Shown one piece after another: positions 53,585 to 61,654 of a stretch of 64,000 bases of DNA. The notes under the pieces are model-generated. The model made no database searches, was not told the origin of the DNA, and saw nothing but the letters and a program-made list of their open reading frames with translations. A program made the translations under genes and the position numbers. The number at the start of each line of letters is the position of its first letter. Within the stretch, counting starts at the first letter, position 1. This stretch comes from JAJDXW01 sp965202895 (lineage in GTDB: Bacteria > Pseudomonadota > Gammaproteobacteria > HK1), in assembly GCA_965202895.1 (NCBI GenBank), contig OZ241901.1:1488001-1552000 (forward strand). The letters are read 5' to 3'.

Positions 53585-54697
53585 TCAGCGATGTAGAAGG
53601 ACGGTTAGTTCCGGGTGGTGTGGATAGTCGTCGAGTGCGGCTTCAACCAAATGCTCTTTCCGTATTCCAGACCCTCCGCCTCCTTGGCGAAGTGTACGCA
53701 AGGCGGCGAACCAGTTTGCCTGCCCTGTCCCGGCCAGGCGCAGCCGAGATAGATCGCCGCCCGCTCGCACCCAGATTTCCTGATCGACCGGTCCCATCGG
53801 ATAAAGCTCCGGCATAATGTTCCCCAGCCGCTCCCAGATGTCGGAGGTCGATGCCGACGGCCTCGATGGAATATCCGACTTCATTCCGCCGCGGTCAAGC
53901 GCCACGGGGAAATTGTCCTCGAGGTCGCTCGCCTTGAAGATCGGATGCTGGCGTCCGGGCACCGTACGCTTGACCCTCTCGGCAACATGGTTGAATACAT
54001 CGAAGACCCGGATCACGCCGTCTCCGCTGGTACGTCCCCGACCACGCAGGATTTCAAGGAGATGTTCAGTGAATACGCTGTTGCGTGCATCTGGAAGTAC
54101 GAGCGATGTTTCGTTTGGTCGCGAGGATGCCATCAGGACACGGCCGGCGCCTTGAGCGAGGCGACCGAGCGACTTCTCACTGAAGCGAAGGGCCTGCTTT
54201 GTCCGCCCCTGTGTCTTGAAGCTTCCCGCCCCTCCTGAATGACAGGCATCGATCAACACGACCAGACGCCGCGCGGGAATTCGTTGGAGAGCGGTCGAAA
54301 ACTCCGTTTCGGACAGGCTGGAGGAGTCGAGCCTTCGTCCGTCGCAGTCGACCGGGAGCATTGCGCTGACGGGATCATCCGAATCTCCGAGAAGGGCCCC
54401 GTGCCCGGAGAAGAAGATCACCACGGTATCGTCCGGGCCGCTGGATTTGGCCACACGGTCCAAGGCTTCCCGTATCCGCACCAACATGGCCTCGCCGTCG
54501 AGCAGCAAGGTCACGTTGCGAGGATCGTATCCACAGTAGGCATCGGACGTCAGGATAGCCGAGACGTCGAGTGCGTCATTGAGCACCGTCTCGGGTAACG
54601 AGGGCACGCCCAGGTAGTTCGCGATGCCGATTACGACGGCATGTCCATTCGGGAAAGTTCCCGTCTTCGTCGTCAGATCCTTCAGATTTTGCTTCAA
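53585..54697 (-). CDS. Caspase-like protease with C-terminal effector-associated domain
   Basis: A 370-residue metacaspase-type cysteine protease. The catalytic His99 lies in TVVIFFSGHGALLGDSDDP and the catalytic Cys152 in RRLVVLIDACHSGGAGSF, within a normal p20 domain that starts AVVIGIANYLGVPSLPETVL. The C-terminus (about 285-370) is an EAD1: DIWERLGNIMPELYPMGP, QEIWVRAGGD, WFAALRTLRQGG and DYPHHPELTVLL, homologous to the end of GTPase-associated protein 1. Such caspases are cell-suicide effectors. The start is a TTG at 54695-54697, 9 bases after GGAGACAGG; no better start exists. It is the last gene of the helicase-methylase-nuclease operon, 17 bp after the nuclease. Confidence 0.9.
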   Translation of the reverse strand: MKQNLKDLTTKTGTFPNGHAVVIGIANYLGVPSLPETVLNDALDVSAILTSDAYCGYDPRNVTLLLDGEAMLVRIREALDRVAKSSGPDDTVVIFFSGHGALLGDSDDPVSAMLPVDCDGRRLDSSSLSETEFSTALQRIPARRLVVLIDACHSGGAGSFKTQGRTKQALRFSEKSLGRLAQGAGRVLMASSRPNETSLVLPDARNSVFTEHLLEILRGRGRTSGDGVIRVFDVFNHVAERVKRTVPGRQHPIFKASDLEDNFPVALDRGGMKSDIPSRPSASTSDIWERLGNIMPELYPMGPVDQEIWVRAGGDLSRLRLAGTGQANWFAALRTLRQGGGGSGIRKEHLVEAALDDYPHHPELTVLLHR

Positions 54698-54714
54698 GTT
54701 TCCTGTCTCCGATC

Positions 54715-55728
54715 TCAGGTTTGATCCCTCGGCGGGAGGGGCGCATCGAAGTCTCGATCGTCGGCCTCGGCATCAAATGAAGATTCTTCGTACTTCTCAT
54801 ACCACGATTTTCCCGCACGCACAAGCAATCCATCGGGCTGGTATCCATTCTCGTTGAATATCTCCGCTGATTCCATAGCAATTTTCTGTGTTTGCTCCCA
54901 TTCATTGGAGATAAGATTTTTTGCAATCAAATGATGAATTTGGATTTCAAGATCATGATTTTCTATAGAAATACGAAGGTCATTTTCTGAATCACTATCT
55001 TTTATATCAGAATCTTGATTCTTGATGATTTCAGAAACCGGTTGATAATAATGCCTCCATGAATTTGGAGGAAGATCGATTTCAATTGCTTTCCCTTCTT
55101 CCGGAATCGGATCTCTCCAATAAAATTGTAATTTATCATTGTGGAAATAGGTGATGGCGCCTAGGTGCATGGAACACGCCACTTGGTTAACCCTCACCAA
55201 ACGCTGCGCTTGGAACTTGGCCTTATTTTTTACAGTAGAATCTATGGGATGCGAGCGGCCTTTGCTTTCAAAGGCATGCCAATGACCCGATCCGAGTTCT
55301 TGTCCCACCAGATCCGGGCGGGCTCGTGCGGTCAATATCGGATCGAGCTGGGGACGACACACATCGAGGTGAAGAAGCCAAGGTGTATTCAGGAGATTGG
55401 TTGCAAACAATTTGCAAAAGGTCATGCCGAGAAAGTAACTGACCGCAGCTTTCTCGCTTGGGTCCAGAGTTCTTGCGGCAGCCGTCCGCCAAAGGTAGGA
55501 TGTCGTCGGACTTCGCTGTTCCAATGCCATTCTGATCAGAGACCAACGAAAGAATGCATCGTAAATTGAAGCATTACCATGTTGGAAAACCGCGTACCGG
55601 TTCGGACGACCGACCGTTATCGCTGCCCAAAGAATTTCATCCCTGGTTACCCGGAGTTCACCTTCCCCATTCTGGACGGTGCCCAGCGGGAAATGTTGGC
55701 TTTCATATGGGATGCGAAGCATGTTCAT
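54715..55728 (-). CDS. PD-(D/E)XK-type restriction nuclease, AT-rich gene
   Basis: A 337-residue protein without a named family that I recognise. Residues 138-156 read PDLVGQELGSGHWHAFESK, a D...E-x-K nuclease motif (Asp139, Glu154, Lys156), as in many restriction enzymes. The N-terminus is helical with conserved-looking aromatic residues; the C-terminal third contains an acidic Asp/Ser/Asn-rich run (NQDSDIKDSDSENDL). Its start overlaps the methylase stop by 4 bp (ATGA), and the caspase follows after 17 bp, so the three are coupled. The DNA from 54,780 to 55,250 is much more AT-rich than anything else in the window, a sign of separate origin. It is probably the cutting subunit paired with the methylase. 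Confidence 0.75.
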   Translation of the reverse strand: MNMLRIPYESQHFPLGTVQNGEGELRVTRDEILWAAITVGRPNRYAVFQHGNASIYDAFFRWSLIRMALEQRSPTTSYLWRTAAARTLDPSEKAAVSYFLGMTFCKLFATNLLNTPWLLHLDVCRPQLDPILTARARPDLVGQELGSGHWHAFESKGRSHPIDSTVKNKAKFQAQRLVRVNQVACSMHLGAITYFHNDKLQFYWRDPIPEEGKAIEIDLPPNSWRHYYQPVSEIIKNQDSDIKDSDSENDLRISIENHDLEIQIHHLIAKNLISNEWEQTQKIAMESAEIFNENGYQPDGLLVRAGKSWYEKYEESSFDAEADDRDFDAPLPPRDQT

Positions 55729-58700
55729 TCTCTCTCTTGTAGTAGGTGGCAGCAGCGGGGATCGGCGGGCGGTGGATCGAGCCGGGTGCGGTAGGTTTCG
55801 TTGGTGGCGACGGCTTCCTGGATCGCGTCATACATCGCGAGGATGGCGTGCCTGGTGCGGTACTCACCGAATCTCTCCTCGTCCTTGCGGAGGACGATGG
55901 GAAAGGTGTCCATGACGTAGGCGGCGGCGTCGCGCGGGGTGGGGAAAAGGCGTTCGAGTTCCGCAAGCTGCGAGGATGTTTCGTCGCATGGACATCCTTC
56001 GGAGCAACGGGCGGGCCGCCAGCCGCCACGTTCGTCGGCGGGCAGGTACAGGTGGAAGAAGGCAGCGTCGAGCTCGCAACGGAGGAGGAAGCGGCGCTCC
56101 TCGTCCCAACGGAAGGGTGGACCGTGGTAGCCGCAGTCGTTCGCGAAAGGCTCGAGGTCCCATGCTGTGTAGGAGAATTCGAGGACGCGATCCGTCACCC
56201 AGGAGCCGATCGTTCGGGAAGTGTCCCAGGGGCATGCTTCGCCGAATCTCTTCGGCAGCAATACCGGAAACTGATTCACCAAGTAGAAGTTCAGGGTGAC
56301 ACCGCCGATCTTCTGCCGGACAGCGTAGTCGAATACGAAGGAGCACAGATTCGCATACAGGAATCGGAAGGCGAGTGCGTGTTCCGTTCCGAGCAAAACG
56401 GGCAATTTGTTGCCCACGCCTGCGTAGGGAAGCACGACAGCGTTCATTGTCCGTTCATTCGTGGGACTCGTCACGTCTCTGAACCCGAGGAACCAGTTGC
56501 GATCCCACAGTCCGCTCACGGCCTCGGAACATCGACGTCCATCGATCCAATACAGCGGAATCGCTGACCGATGGGGGTCGGAAAGCATCGCGTTGTCGAG
56601 TGGGCTCGGCTGGGCTTTGCGTTGACGCGCGTGAGCACTGACGACGACGTCCGCAGCGCGATGGTTGTACATCTGGGTCATCTTCGCTTCGTACAGCGGC
56701 AGGTACTCCGTGCCGTCCCGGCGAAACACGTTGCCCGCCAGCTCCCAACCTTCGGCTTCGAGCTGCTCTCGCGTGTGGAACAGTTGCGAGTCGTTGGACA
56801 TGTGGAACATCGTACTGAAACGGATACCCCACGGATTCTCCGCGGGTCGTCCATCCCGCGGCTCGCGGATCAGCACCGGCACCCGGCGATAGATGGCCTT
56901 GGTCAGCTCGGCGTCCTTGCGGGAGCGGAAGATCGGGCAGGTGCGGGTGTTGGGGTTCAGGAGCGCGATGTCTTCGGGCGAGAGCGTGAAGCGGCGTTCG
57001 GGGTTGCGCAGCTCTTCCACGGCGTGGGCGAAGAAGACGAACTCGGCGCCGCTGGTGGCGGGCGGTTGACCGCTGGCAGCGGGCTGTCGGTCGATGTCGG
57101 GCCGCTGGCCGGTGACGGTCTGTCGGCCGGTGGTGAGCCGTTGGCCGATGGCAGTCCGCCGGCTGCTGCCGGCGGTGAACAGGCAGAACTTCATGCGGCT
57201 GTCGACGTCGGGGAAGAGGCGGCTCCGGTTCTCGAAGTCGAAGACGCTGGCGAGCGCCCTGGTCTCCACCACGTCCTGGAAGAAGAACTTGGTCGTGTCG
57301 TCGGTGGCGATGCCGGTGGGCAGCACGCAGCCGGTACGGCCGCGCTCGTTTACGACGTTCCGCATGCATTCGGCGAACACGGCATACAGGTTGATGTCGC
57401 CCCGGCCGCACAGGGGATAGCGGCCGGTGTTGCGCATCAGGTGGCTCCAACCCTCGGATTCGCGCAGGTCGTCGAGGAAGCGGCGGTAGAGGGGGAAGTC
57501 GTCCGTCTTGAGCGTCTCGATCATCCGCTTGCGCGCGGCGGCGGTGGGGGCGTCCGCGATCTCCGGCTTGCGCTCCGCGAACCATTCCTTCTCCTGGAGC
57601 TTCACCCGCTCCCACGGCGGGTTGCCGAGCACGCAGTCGAAGCCTCCGCTCTCGAAGACTTCCGGGAACGCGAGGTCCCAATGGAAGAACCGGTACCGGC
57701 GGGCAAGGCGTTCGACCTCCCGGCGCTGCGCGGGCGACAAGGCATCGGCGCCGGGGCTGGTCCCGGTCCCGGCGTCGAGGTCGAAGTCGGGGGCGGCGCC
57801 AGGATCGGAGTCGGCGTCGAGGCCGGTGCGGGCGCCAGGGTCGGGGTTGGCGCTAGGGCCGATGCGGGCTCCAGTATCAGAATCGGTGTCGGCGCCAGGG
57901 TCGGGGTTGGCGTCAGGGCCGATGCCGGCGCCAGTATCGACGTCGGTGCCGGTGCCGGGATCGATGCCAGAGCCAGGGTCGGCTTGCAGCTTCCGCACCG
58001 TCCTGGTCGTGATGCAAAGGGCGGGATCGTCACCGGCCCGCTTCGGCTGGACGAAGGCGGCGCACCACGCATCCGCGACGCGCTGCTTCCGCCGGTAGCG
58101 GGGGGACACGATCAAGCGCTGGAATCGGGCGGCCTTGCGCCGCACTTCGTCCAGGGTGTCGTCGGGCGATTCGTCGATGTCCCGGCTGAGCGATGCGATG
58201 CTGCCGTACTCCGGCCCGGGCGGCTCGGCCACCATCAGGTCCATGACGTGCTGCACATCCTCGCGCTCCCCCCGGTTCTTCCTCCTGAGACCGGAACAGA
58301 GCTTCCGGTCGTCCCCCTGGATGGGGTTGAACGCCTCGTCCGGCAAGCCCGCCTCGATGAGCTCCGGCGTCGCCCCGAGCAGGCTGTTGCCGACGCGGAT
58401 GTGGTGGTCGAGGAAGGAGAGGGGCTTGCCGGGCTCCAGGGCCTCCAGCCACAGGCTCACCCGGCAGAGCTCGGCGGCCATCGGGTTCCTGTCCACCCCG
58501 TAGAGGCAGCGGCCGATCACGTCGCGCAGCGCCTGCTGATGGAGCAGCGGCGAGGGCTCGCCGTCGCCCGCCGAATGCGCGCGCACGCGGGCCAGATGGC
58601 GGGCGAGACGGTGGGCGGCGCCGACCAGGAAGTGGCCGGAACCTGCCGCCGGGTCGCAGACCTTGAGGTCGAGGATCGCCCGCTCCGCTTCGGCGCCGGC

Positions 58701-60200
58701 CTTGCCGCGGACCGCCGCTTCGACCACCGGGTCGAGGGCCGTATCGAGCAGGCATTGCACCAGCGCATCGGGGGTGTAGTAGGAGCCGGAGGTCTTGCGG
58801 GCGTTGCCGGCGAACTCCGCGAAGGTGAAGCGCGCGCCGTCGCCGCCGAGCCGGGGCGTGAGCCCGAGCAGGCCCTCGTAGACGCCGCCCAGCTCCTCCG
58901 CCCCGAGGTTGCGGTAGTCCACCGGCCGCAGGGCCTTGCCCTGGCGGATGAAGGCGAGGCGGCGGAGCGTCTCCAGGAAGTCGTGGTTGGTCAGCTCGGC
59001 GTCATCGAGCGCGTCGGTGGAGGCAGGGTCCCAGAGGAAGCTGCCGAGCGCAGGGAGGGCCAGGGCGCGGCGGGCGGTCTCGAAGCCGGGGTCGCCCGAG
59101 AGCGCGCCTGCCAGAAGCTGGAACTGCCGCCACAGGTCGCCGTGGCGGGAGCCCTTGATCCGGCCGGCCAGATCGCGCAGCCGGGCGGCGCCGTAGTGCG
59201 CGGCGTAGCGTTCGCGGGCGGTCCGCGCGTCGTCGGAATCGTCCCGGGGATGGAGCAGCGGCTGTCCGTCGAGGCGGCGGTCTTCCGCGACGAAGAGGAA
59301 GATGAGCCGGTACACGACGCGCAGAAGCTGGCCGTGGAAGTCGTCCAGCCCGATCTGCCCGGTGCGCAGGGCCTCGCGCAAGGCGGCGTTCTTCGGGTGG
59401 CCGGTGAAGCCCGCGCCCAGGATTTCGAGCGCGCGTTCGACGCTGCCGCGCAGCTCCCCCAGCGCCCGCGCGCCCTGGCGGTCCGCCTCGCGGGTCCATC
59501 GCTCCAGCCAGCAGGTCTCGGGCCGGTCGCCGTCGCGCGGCGCGAAGCGGGTGGCGTGGGCCACGAGCCAGAGCAGCACGAAGTCGGGGTAGACCTCGCC
59601 CGAGAACATCGCTTCGAGGTCGAATTCGAGCCAGGACTGGCGGGAGAGGGCCTGGTTGTCCCGCAGGATGCGAAGGCGCAGGCCGTTCGAGACGACCGCC
59701 CACAGGTGGGCGTCGCTGCGGTTGAGGAATTCCTGCACCAGCCCGTGCGGGTTGGCGGACGCCGCGCCGCGCTGCCCGGCGGCGCGGCGGTCGAGGGAGA
59801 GTCCGCAGCCGAGGAGGTGGATGGGCGCCGGCCCGAAGAAGCGGCGGATGGCGTAGGTGCGCCCGCCGAGCTCGGGGCCGGCGGTGGCGGGCAGGAGGCC
59901 GAACCCGAGCTCGCGCAGCAGGGGCAGGCTCCACTTGTCGTTGGTGAGGCCGGTGCCCGCCTCGCCCACGGACAGGTTCGCGGCGGCGGCCCGGAACTCC
60001 GTCCAGTGCCTGCGCAGCCGGTTCCAGGACTGGGTGACGACCTCGTTCAGGCGCTCGCGGGCGACCAGCGCGTAGTCCTCCGGCCGGGCGCCCGGCAGCT
60101 TCGAGCGGGGGTCGATCAGGCGGCGCAGGAGGTCGGGTGGCAGCAACCCGCCCTCGGAGCGGATCGTCTGGAACTCCTGGTGGTTGCGCCGGCGGGCCAT
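55725..60200 (-). CDS. Eco57I-type adenine-specific DNA methyltransferase, 1491 residues
   Basis: A large class gamma N6-adenine methyltransferase. The N-terminal 450 residues are the helical domain typical of large Eco57I/PglX/DrmMI-like enzymes. The SAM-binding motif is VCDPAAGSGHFLVGAAHRL at about residues 512-530; the catalytic NPPW is in FDCVLGNPPWERVKLQEKEW (about 852-871). Between them, residues about 738-813 are an Asp/Gly/Pro repeat run described separately. The C-terminal 500 residues should recognise DNA (SRKDAELTKAIYRRVPVLI, PYAGVGNKLPVLLGTEHALA). A helicase is encoded upstream and a nuclease and caspase downstream. The pairing of a SNF2-like helicase and this methylase resembles the drmD-drmMI half of DISARM, but drmA, drmB and drmC are absent. 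Confidence 0.88.
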   Translation of the reverse strand: MARRRNHQEFQTIRSEGGLLPPDLLRRLIDPRSKLPGARPEDYALVARERLNEVVTQSWNRLRRHWTEFRAAAANLSVGEAGTGLTNDKWSLPLLRELGFGLLPATAGPELGGRTYAIRRFFGPAPIHLLGCGLSLDRRAAGQRGAASANPHGLVQEFLNRSDAHLWAVVSNGLRLRILRDNQALSRQSWLEFDLEAMFSGEVYPDFVLLWLVAHATRFAPRDGDRPETCWLERWTREADRQGARALGELRGSVERALEILGAGFTGHPKNAALREALRTGQIGLDDFHGQLLRVVYRLIFLFVAEDRRLDGQPLLHPRDDSDDARTARERYAAHYGAARLRDLAGRIKGSRHGDLWRQFQLLAGALSGDPGFETARRALALPALGSFLWDPASTDALDDAELTNHDFLETLRRLAFIRQGKALRPVDYRNLGAEELGGVYEGLLGLTPRLGGDGARFTFAEFAGNARKTSGSYYTPDALVQCLLDTALDPVVEAAVRGKAGAEAERAILDLKVCDPAAGSGHFLVGAAHRLARHLARVRAHSAGDGEPSPLLHQQALRDVIGRCLYGVDRNPMAAELCRVSLWLEALEPGKPLSFLDHHIRVGNSLLGATPELIEAGLPDEAFNPIQGDDRKLCSGLRRKNRGEREDVQHVMDLMVAEPPGPEYGSIASLSRDIDESPDDTLDEVRRKAARFQRLIVSPRYRRKQRVADAWCAAFVQPKRAGDDPALCITTRTVRKLQADPGSGIDPGTGTDVDTGAGIGPDANPDPGADTDSDTGARIGPSANPDPGARTGLDADSDPGAAPDFDLDAGTGTSPGADALSPAQRREVERLARRYRFFHWDLAFPEVFESGGFDCVLGNPPWERVKLQEKEWFAERKPEIADAPTAAARKRMIETLKTDDFPLYRRFLDDLRESEGWSHLMRNTGRYPLCGRGDINLYAVFAECMRNVVNERGRTGCVLPTGIATDDTTKFFFQDVVETRALASVFDFENRSRLFPDVDSRMKFCLFTAGSSRRTAIGQRLTTGRQTVTGQRPDIDRQPAASGQPPATSGAEFVFFAHAVEELRNPERRFTLSPEDIALLNPNTRTCPIFRSRKDAELTKAIYRRVPVLIREPRDGRPAENPWGIRFSTMFHMSNDSQLFHTREQLEAEGWELAGNVFRRDGTEYLPLYEAKMTQMYNHRAADVVVSAHARQRKAQPSPLDNAMLSDPHRSAIPLYWIDGRRCSEAVSGLWDRNWFLGFRDVTSPTNERTMNAVVLPYAGVGNKLPVLLGTEHALAFRFLYANLCSFVFDYAVRQKIGGVTLNFYLVNQFPVLLPKRFGEACPWDTSRTIGSWVTDRVLEFSYTAWDLEPFANDCGYHGPPFRWDEERRFLLRCELDAAFFHLYLPADERGGWRPARCSEGCPCDETSSQLAELERLFPTPRDAAAYVMDTFPIVLRKDEERFGEYRTRHAILAMYDAIQEAVATNETYRTRLDPPPADPRCCHLLQERE
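57763..57985. repeat. Imperfect tandem repeats encoding an Asp/Gly/Pro-rich run in the methylase
   Basis: About 225 bp of degenerate hexacodon repeats (consensus roughly GxGx-DPGA; examples are IGPDANPDPGADTDSDTGAR and IGPSANPDPGARTGLDADSD) inserted between the SAM-binding and NPPW motifs. The reading frame is kept. Such repeats change length by slippage and would loosen or extend the linker between catalytic parts. Confidence 0.75.
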
Positions 60201-60264
60201 GTCTCAGTCCGGTCGCTTCAGTTCCGGTTCGACTCGGTTGGGTGCTGCGCCGGCGGCGGAAGGC

Positions 60265-60326
60265 AGGACCGGCAGCAGGACCCAGGCGCCCAGGACGCCC
60301 ACGGGCAGCACGGGTTCGACGGCGAT
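60265..60326 (-). repeat. 62-bp direct repeat, copy of the helicase 3' end
   Basis: Matches 61674-61735 at 60 of 62 positions, in the same orientation. At 61.7 kb the sequence is coding and ends the helicase (IAVEPVLPVDVLGVWVLLPV); here it encodes the same peptide with two changes (IAVEPVLPVGVLGAWVLLPV) but is detached from any gene, 64 bp upstream of the methylase start. The two copies are 1,409 bp apart and bracket the HEPN cassette. Confidence 0.9.
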
Positions 60327-60387
60327 ATCGATCCGCCGCCGACCCCGATCTCCGGCATGATGAATCCACCCTGATACGAGAGTACCC

Positions 60388-60828
60388 GTGGTGGCCACCA
60401 CCGTAAGGAAGACGATCTCTCTGCCTCCCTATCTGGGCCGCGACACCGAGGAGACGGCCCGACCCGAGGGCAGAATGCTGAGCGCCGTCGTCCGGCAGGC
60501 GCGGTCGGTCCGGCTGCATGAGCGGTCGGTCCGGCTGCATGAAGAGATCGGCGCCATGCGGGACTACTGGAGCCGCCAAGCCAAGGAACGGGCAGTCCCG
60601 AGCGAGGGGGGCGGTTTCGGGTTGTTCATTTCAAACCCTTACCGTTTGGGCGGCGCCGCCCCGGAGTACACCATGGCCGGGTCGCGCCGCCCGATCTCGG
60701 ATTTGGGGATGAAGTGGACCAGCGGGAAGCCAGGGGAGTCCTCCGCATCGCGCCACACCTTCGAGGAGATCTCCCGGCGCACCTTCAACAGGCCGCCGCC
60801 GTTCAACTGCTCGTACTTGCCGTCGTAG
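60388..60828 (+). CDS. CopG-type ribbon-helix-helix protein, degraded C-terminus
   Basis: The first 70 residues match CopG-like antitoxins: MVATTVRKTISLPPYLGRDT, ARPEGRMLSAVVRQA and EEIGAMRDYWSRQAKER. A perfect 21-bp tandem duplication (60501-60521 and 60522-60542) repeats the heptapeptide RSVRLHE within it. After about residue 72 the family sequence (normally a short acidic tail) is lost and the frame runs antisense through the small gene at 60639-60962, so the real coding part probably ends near 60630. No toxin gene follows on this strand. Likely a broken antitoxin. Confidence 0.5.
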   Translation: MVATTVRKTISLPPYLGRDTEETARPEGRMLSAVVRQARSVRLHERSVRLHEEIGAMRDYWSRQAKERAVPSEGGGFGLFISNPYRLGGAAPEYTMAGSRRPISDLGMKWTSGKPGESSASRHTFEEISRRTFNRPPPFNCSYLPS

Positions 60829-60962
60829 ATGATGTTCACGTCCACGACGGGGTCGCCATCGTGGTCGAGGCGACGCCAGACATTCACCCGGAAGACTTTG
60901 ATGTCGCCGAAGTGGGTTTCAAAGGCCACCTCGGCGATCTCCCCTACCTGTTGTTCGTTCAT
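60639..60962 (-). CDS. Small protein paired with the HEPN gene
   Basis: A 107-residue acidic-basic mixed protein starting MNEQQVGEIAEVAFETHFGD and continuing FRVNVWRRLDHDGDPVVDVN, IIYDGKYEQLNGGGLLKVRR. It belongs to no family that I can name. It starts 43 bp downstream of the HEPN gene on the same strand, in the position of a partner or antitoxin. It has no nucleotidyltransferase motif, so this is not a HEPN-MNT pair. The start is the ATG 60960-60962 with AGGAGG shortly before it. Confidence 0.7.
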   Translation of the reverse strand: MNEQQVGEIAEVAFETHFGDIKVFRVNVWRRLDHDGDPVVDVNIIYDGKYEQLNGGGLLKVRREISSKVWRDAEDSPGFPLVHFIPKSEIGRRDPAMVYSGAAPPKR

Positions 60963-61005
60963 CCCGGACCTCCTTTCGTCCAGTGCGCTTTTGCATCGGT
61001 GGGGT

Positions 61006-61464
61006 TCATGGCCGCCGCTTGAACAGGACATGGGCGGCGAAACGGCGCCGATGCCGGATGTCGACGCCTTCCAGCCAAGCGATGGCCGTCTCCGCCGCGT
61101 CTATCCCCGCAAGCACATCCGGCTTGTGGTAGCGAACATCGAGCGCGTAGTCCGCTTGATGCCGAGACTCCTGCAAGGCCACGAACGTCTCGGCGAAGTC
61201 TTGGACTTCCGGCGGATACGCTCGCAGCGCCTGCATGTTCCGACAAGCCTTCTTTGCGCTCGCGTGCTCCAGGGCGCGATATGCCTGATGCCAAGCCTCG
61301 TTGCGACCTTTGCCCATCAGCGTGTCGGCGACGGTGGCGGCCAGGCAGTGGAAGACGGCGTAGTACGCCGTGCTGACCGCCCGGCGCAGGTTGGCTTGGC
61401 TGGGCCGCCGGGGGCTGATCTTCGCCAAGCTGCGGGCGGTCTCGATCAGGTCGCGCGAGTTCAC
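61006..61464 (-). CDS. HEPN-domain protein
   Basis: A 152-residue HEPN protein: an opening MNSRDLIETARSLAKISP, ANLRRAVSTAYYAVFHCLAA (the helix typical of the fold), and FVALQESRHQADYALDV, which supplies the R-x4-6-H-like polar motif in the variant R-H-Q-A-D-Y form. HEPN proteins are often ribonuclease toxins that act on tRNA or mRNA and form dimers. With the small gene downstream it looks like a two-gene toxin-antitoxin cassette. It lies between helicase and methylase and is flanked by direct repeats, suggesting insertion into the operon. Confidence 0.8.
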   Translation of the reverse strand: MNSRDLIETARSLAKISPRRPSQANLRRAVSTAYYAVFHCLAATVADTLMGKGRNEAWHQAYRALEHASAKKACRNMQALRAYPPEVQDFAETFVALQESRHQADYALDVRYHKPDVLAGIDAAETAIAWLEGVDIRHRRRFAAHVLFKRRP

Positions 61465-61654
61465 GGCGCACAGTCTCCGGAGGGCGGTTTCGGGTCGAAG
61501 TGCATTGAGGATACTACGGTCGGGGCATTGTCAGGCGCCGCGGGGTGCACGGTGTGACGCGACACGCGGTTGTATCGTCGCGGGCGGCTTCCCCAACCCC
61601 CCCGGTGCCGGAATGTGTGTAACCCGTTGCCGGTCCGATCCGGATCGGTTCGGC

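Noticed and set aside
57763..57985. CRISPR-like array, because of the regular short repeats
   Set aside because: The repeats are degenerate, in frame with the methylase and have no unique spacers of constant length.
55725..60200. Calling the large methylase PglX of the BREX system
   Set aside because: The BREX genes are at the opposite end of the window and read outward. This gene is flanked by helicase, nuclease and caspase genes, with no PglZ or BrxL.
56571..60374. A 1,267-codon open frame on the plus strand opposite the methylase
   Set aside because: It is the complement of a high-GC coding sequence whose third-position bias keeps the antisense frame open. Its composition is rich in Arg, Gly, His and Glu and it lacks any motif, whereas the minus strand has SAM-binding and NPPW motifs.
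60204..60401. A separate 65-codon gene before the methylase
   Set aside because: Its recognisable part is the detached copy of the helicase C-terminus; it is a duplicated fragment rather than an independent gene.
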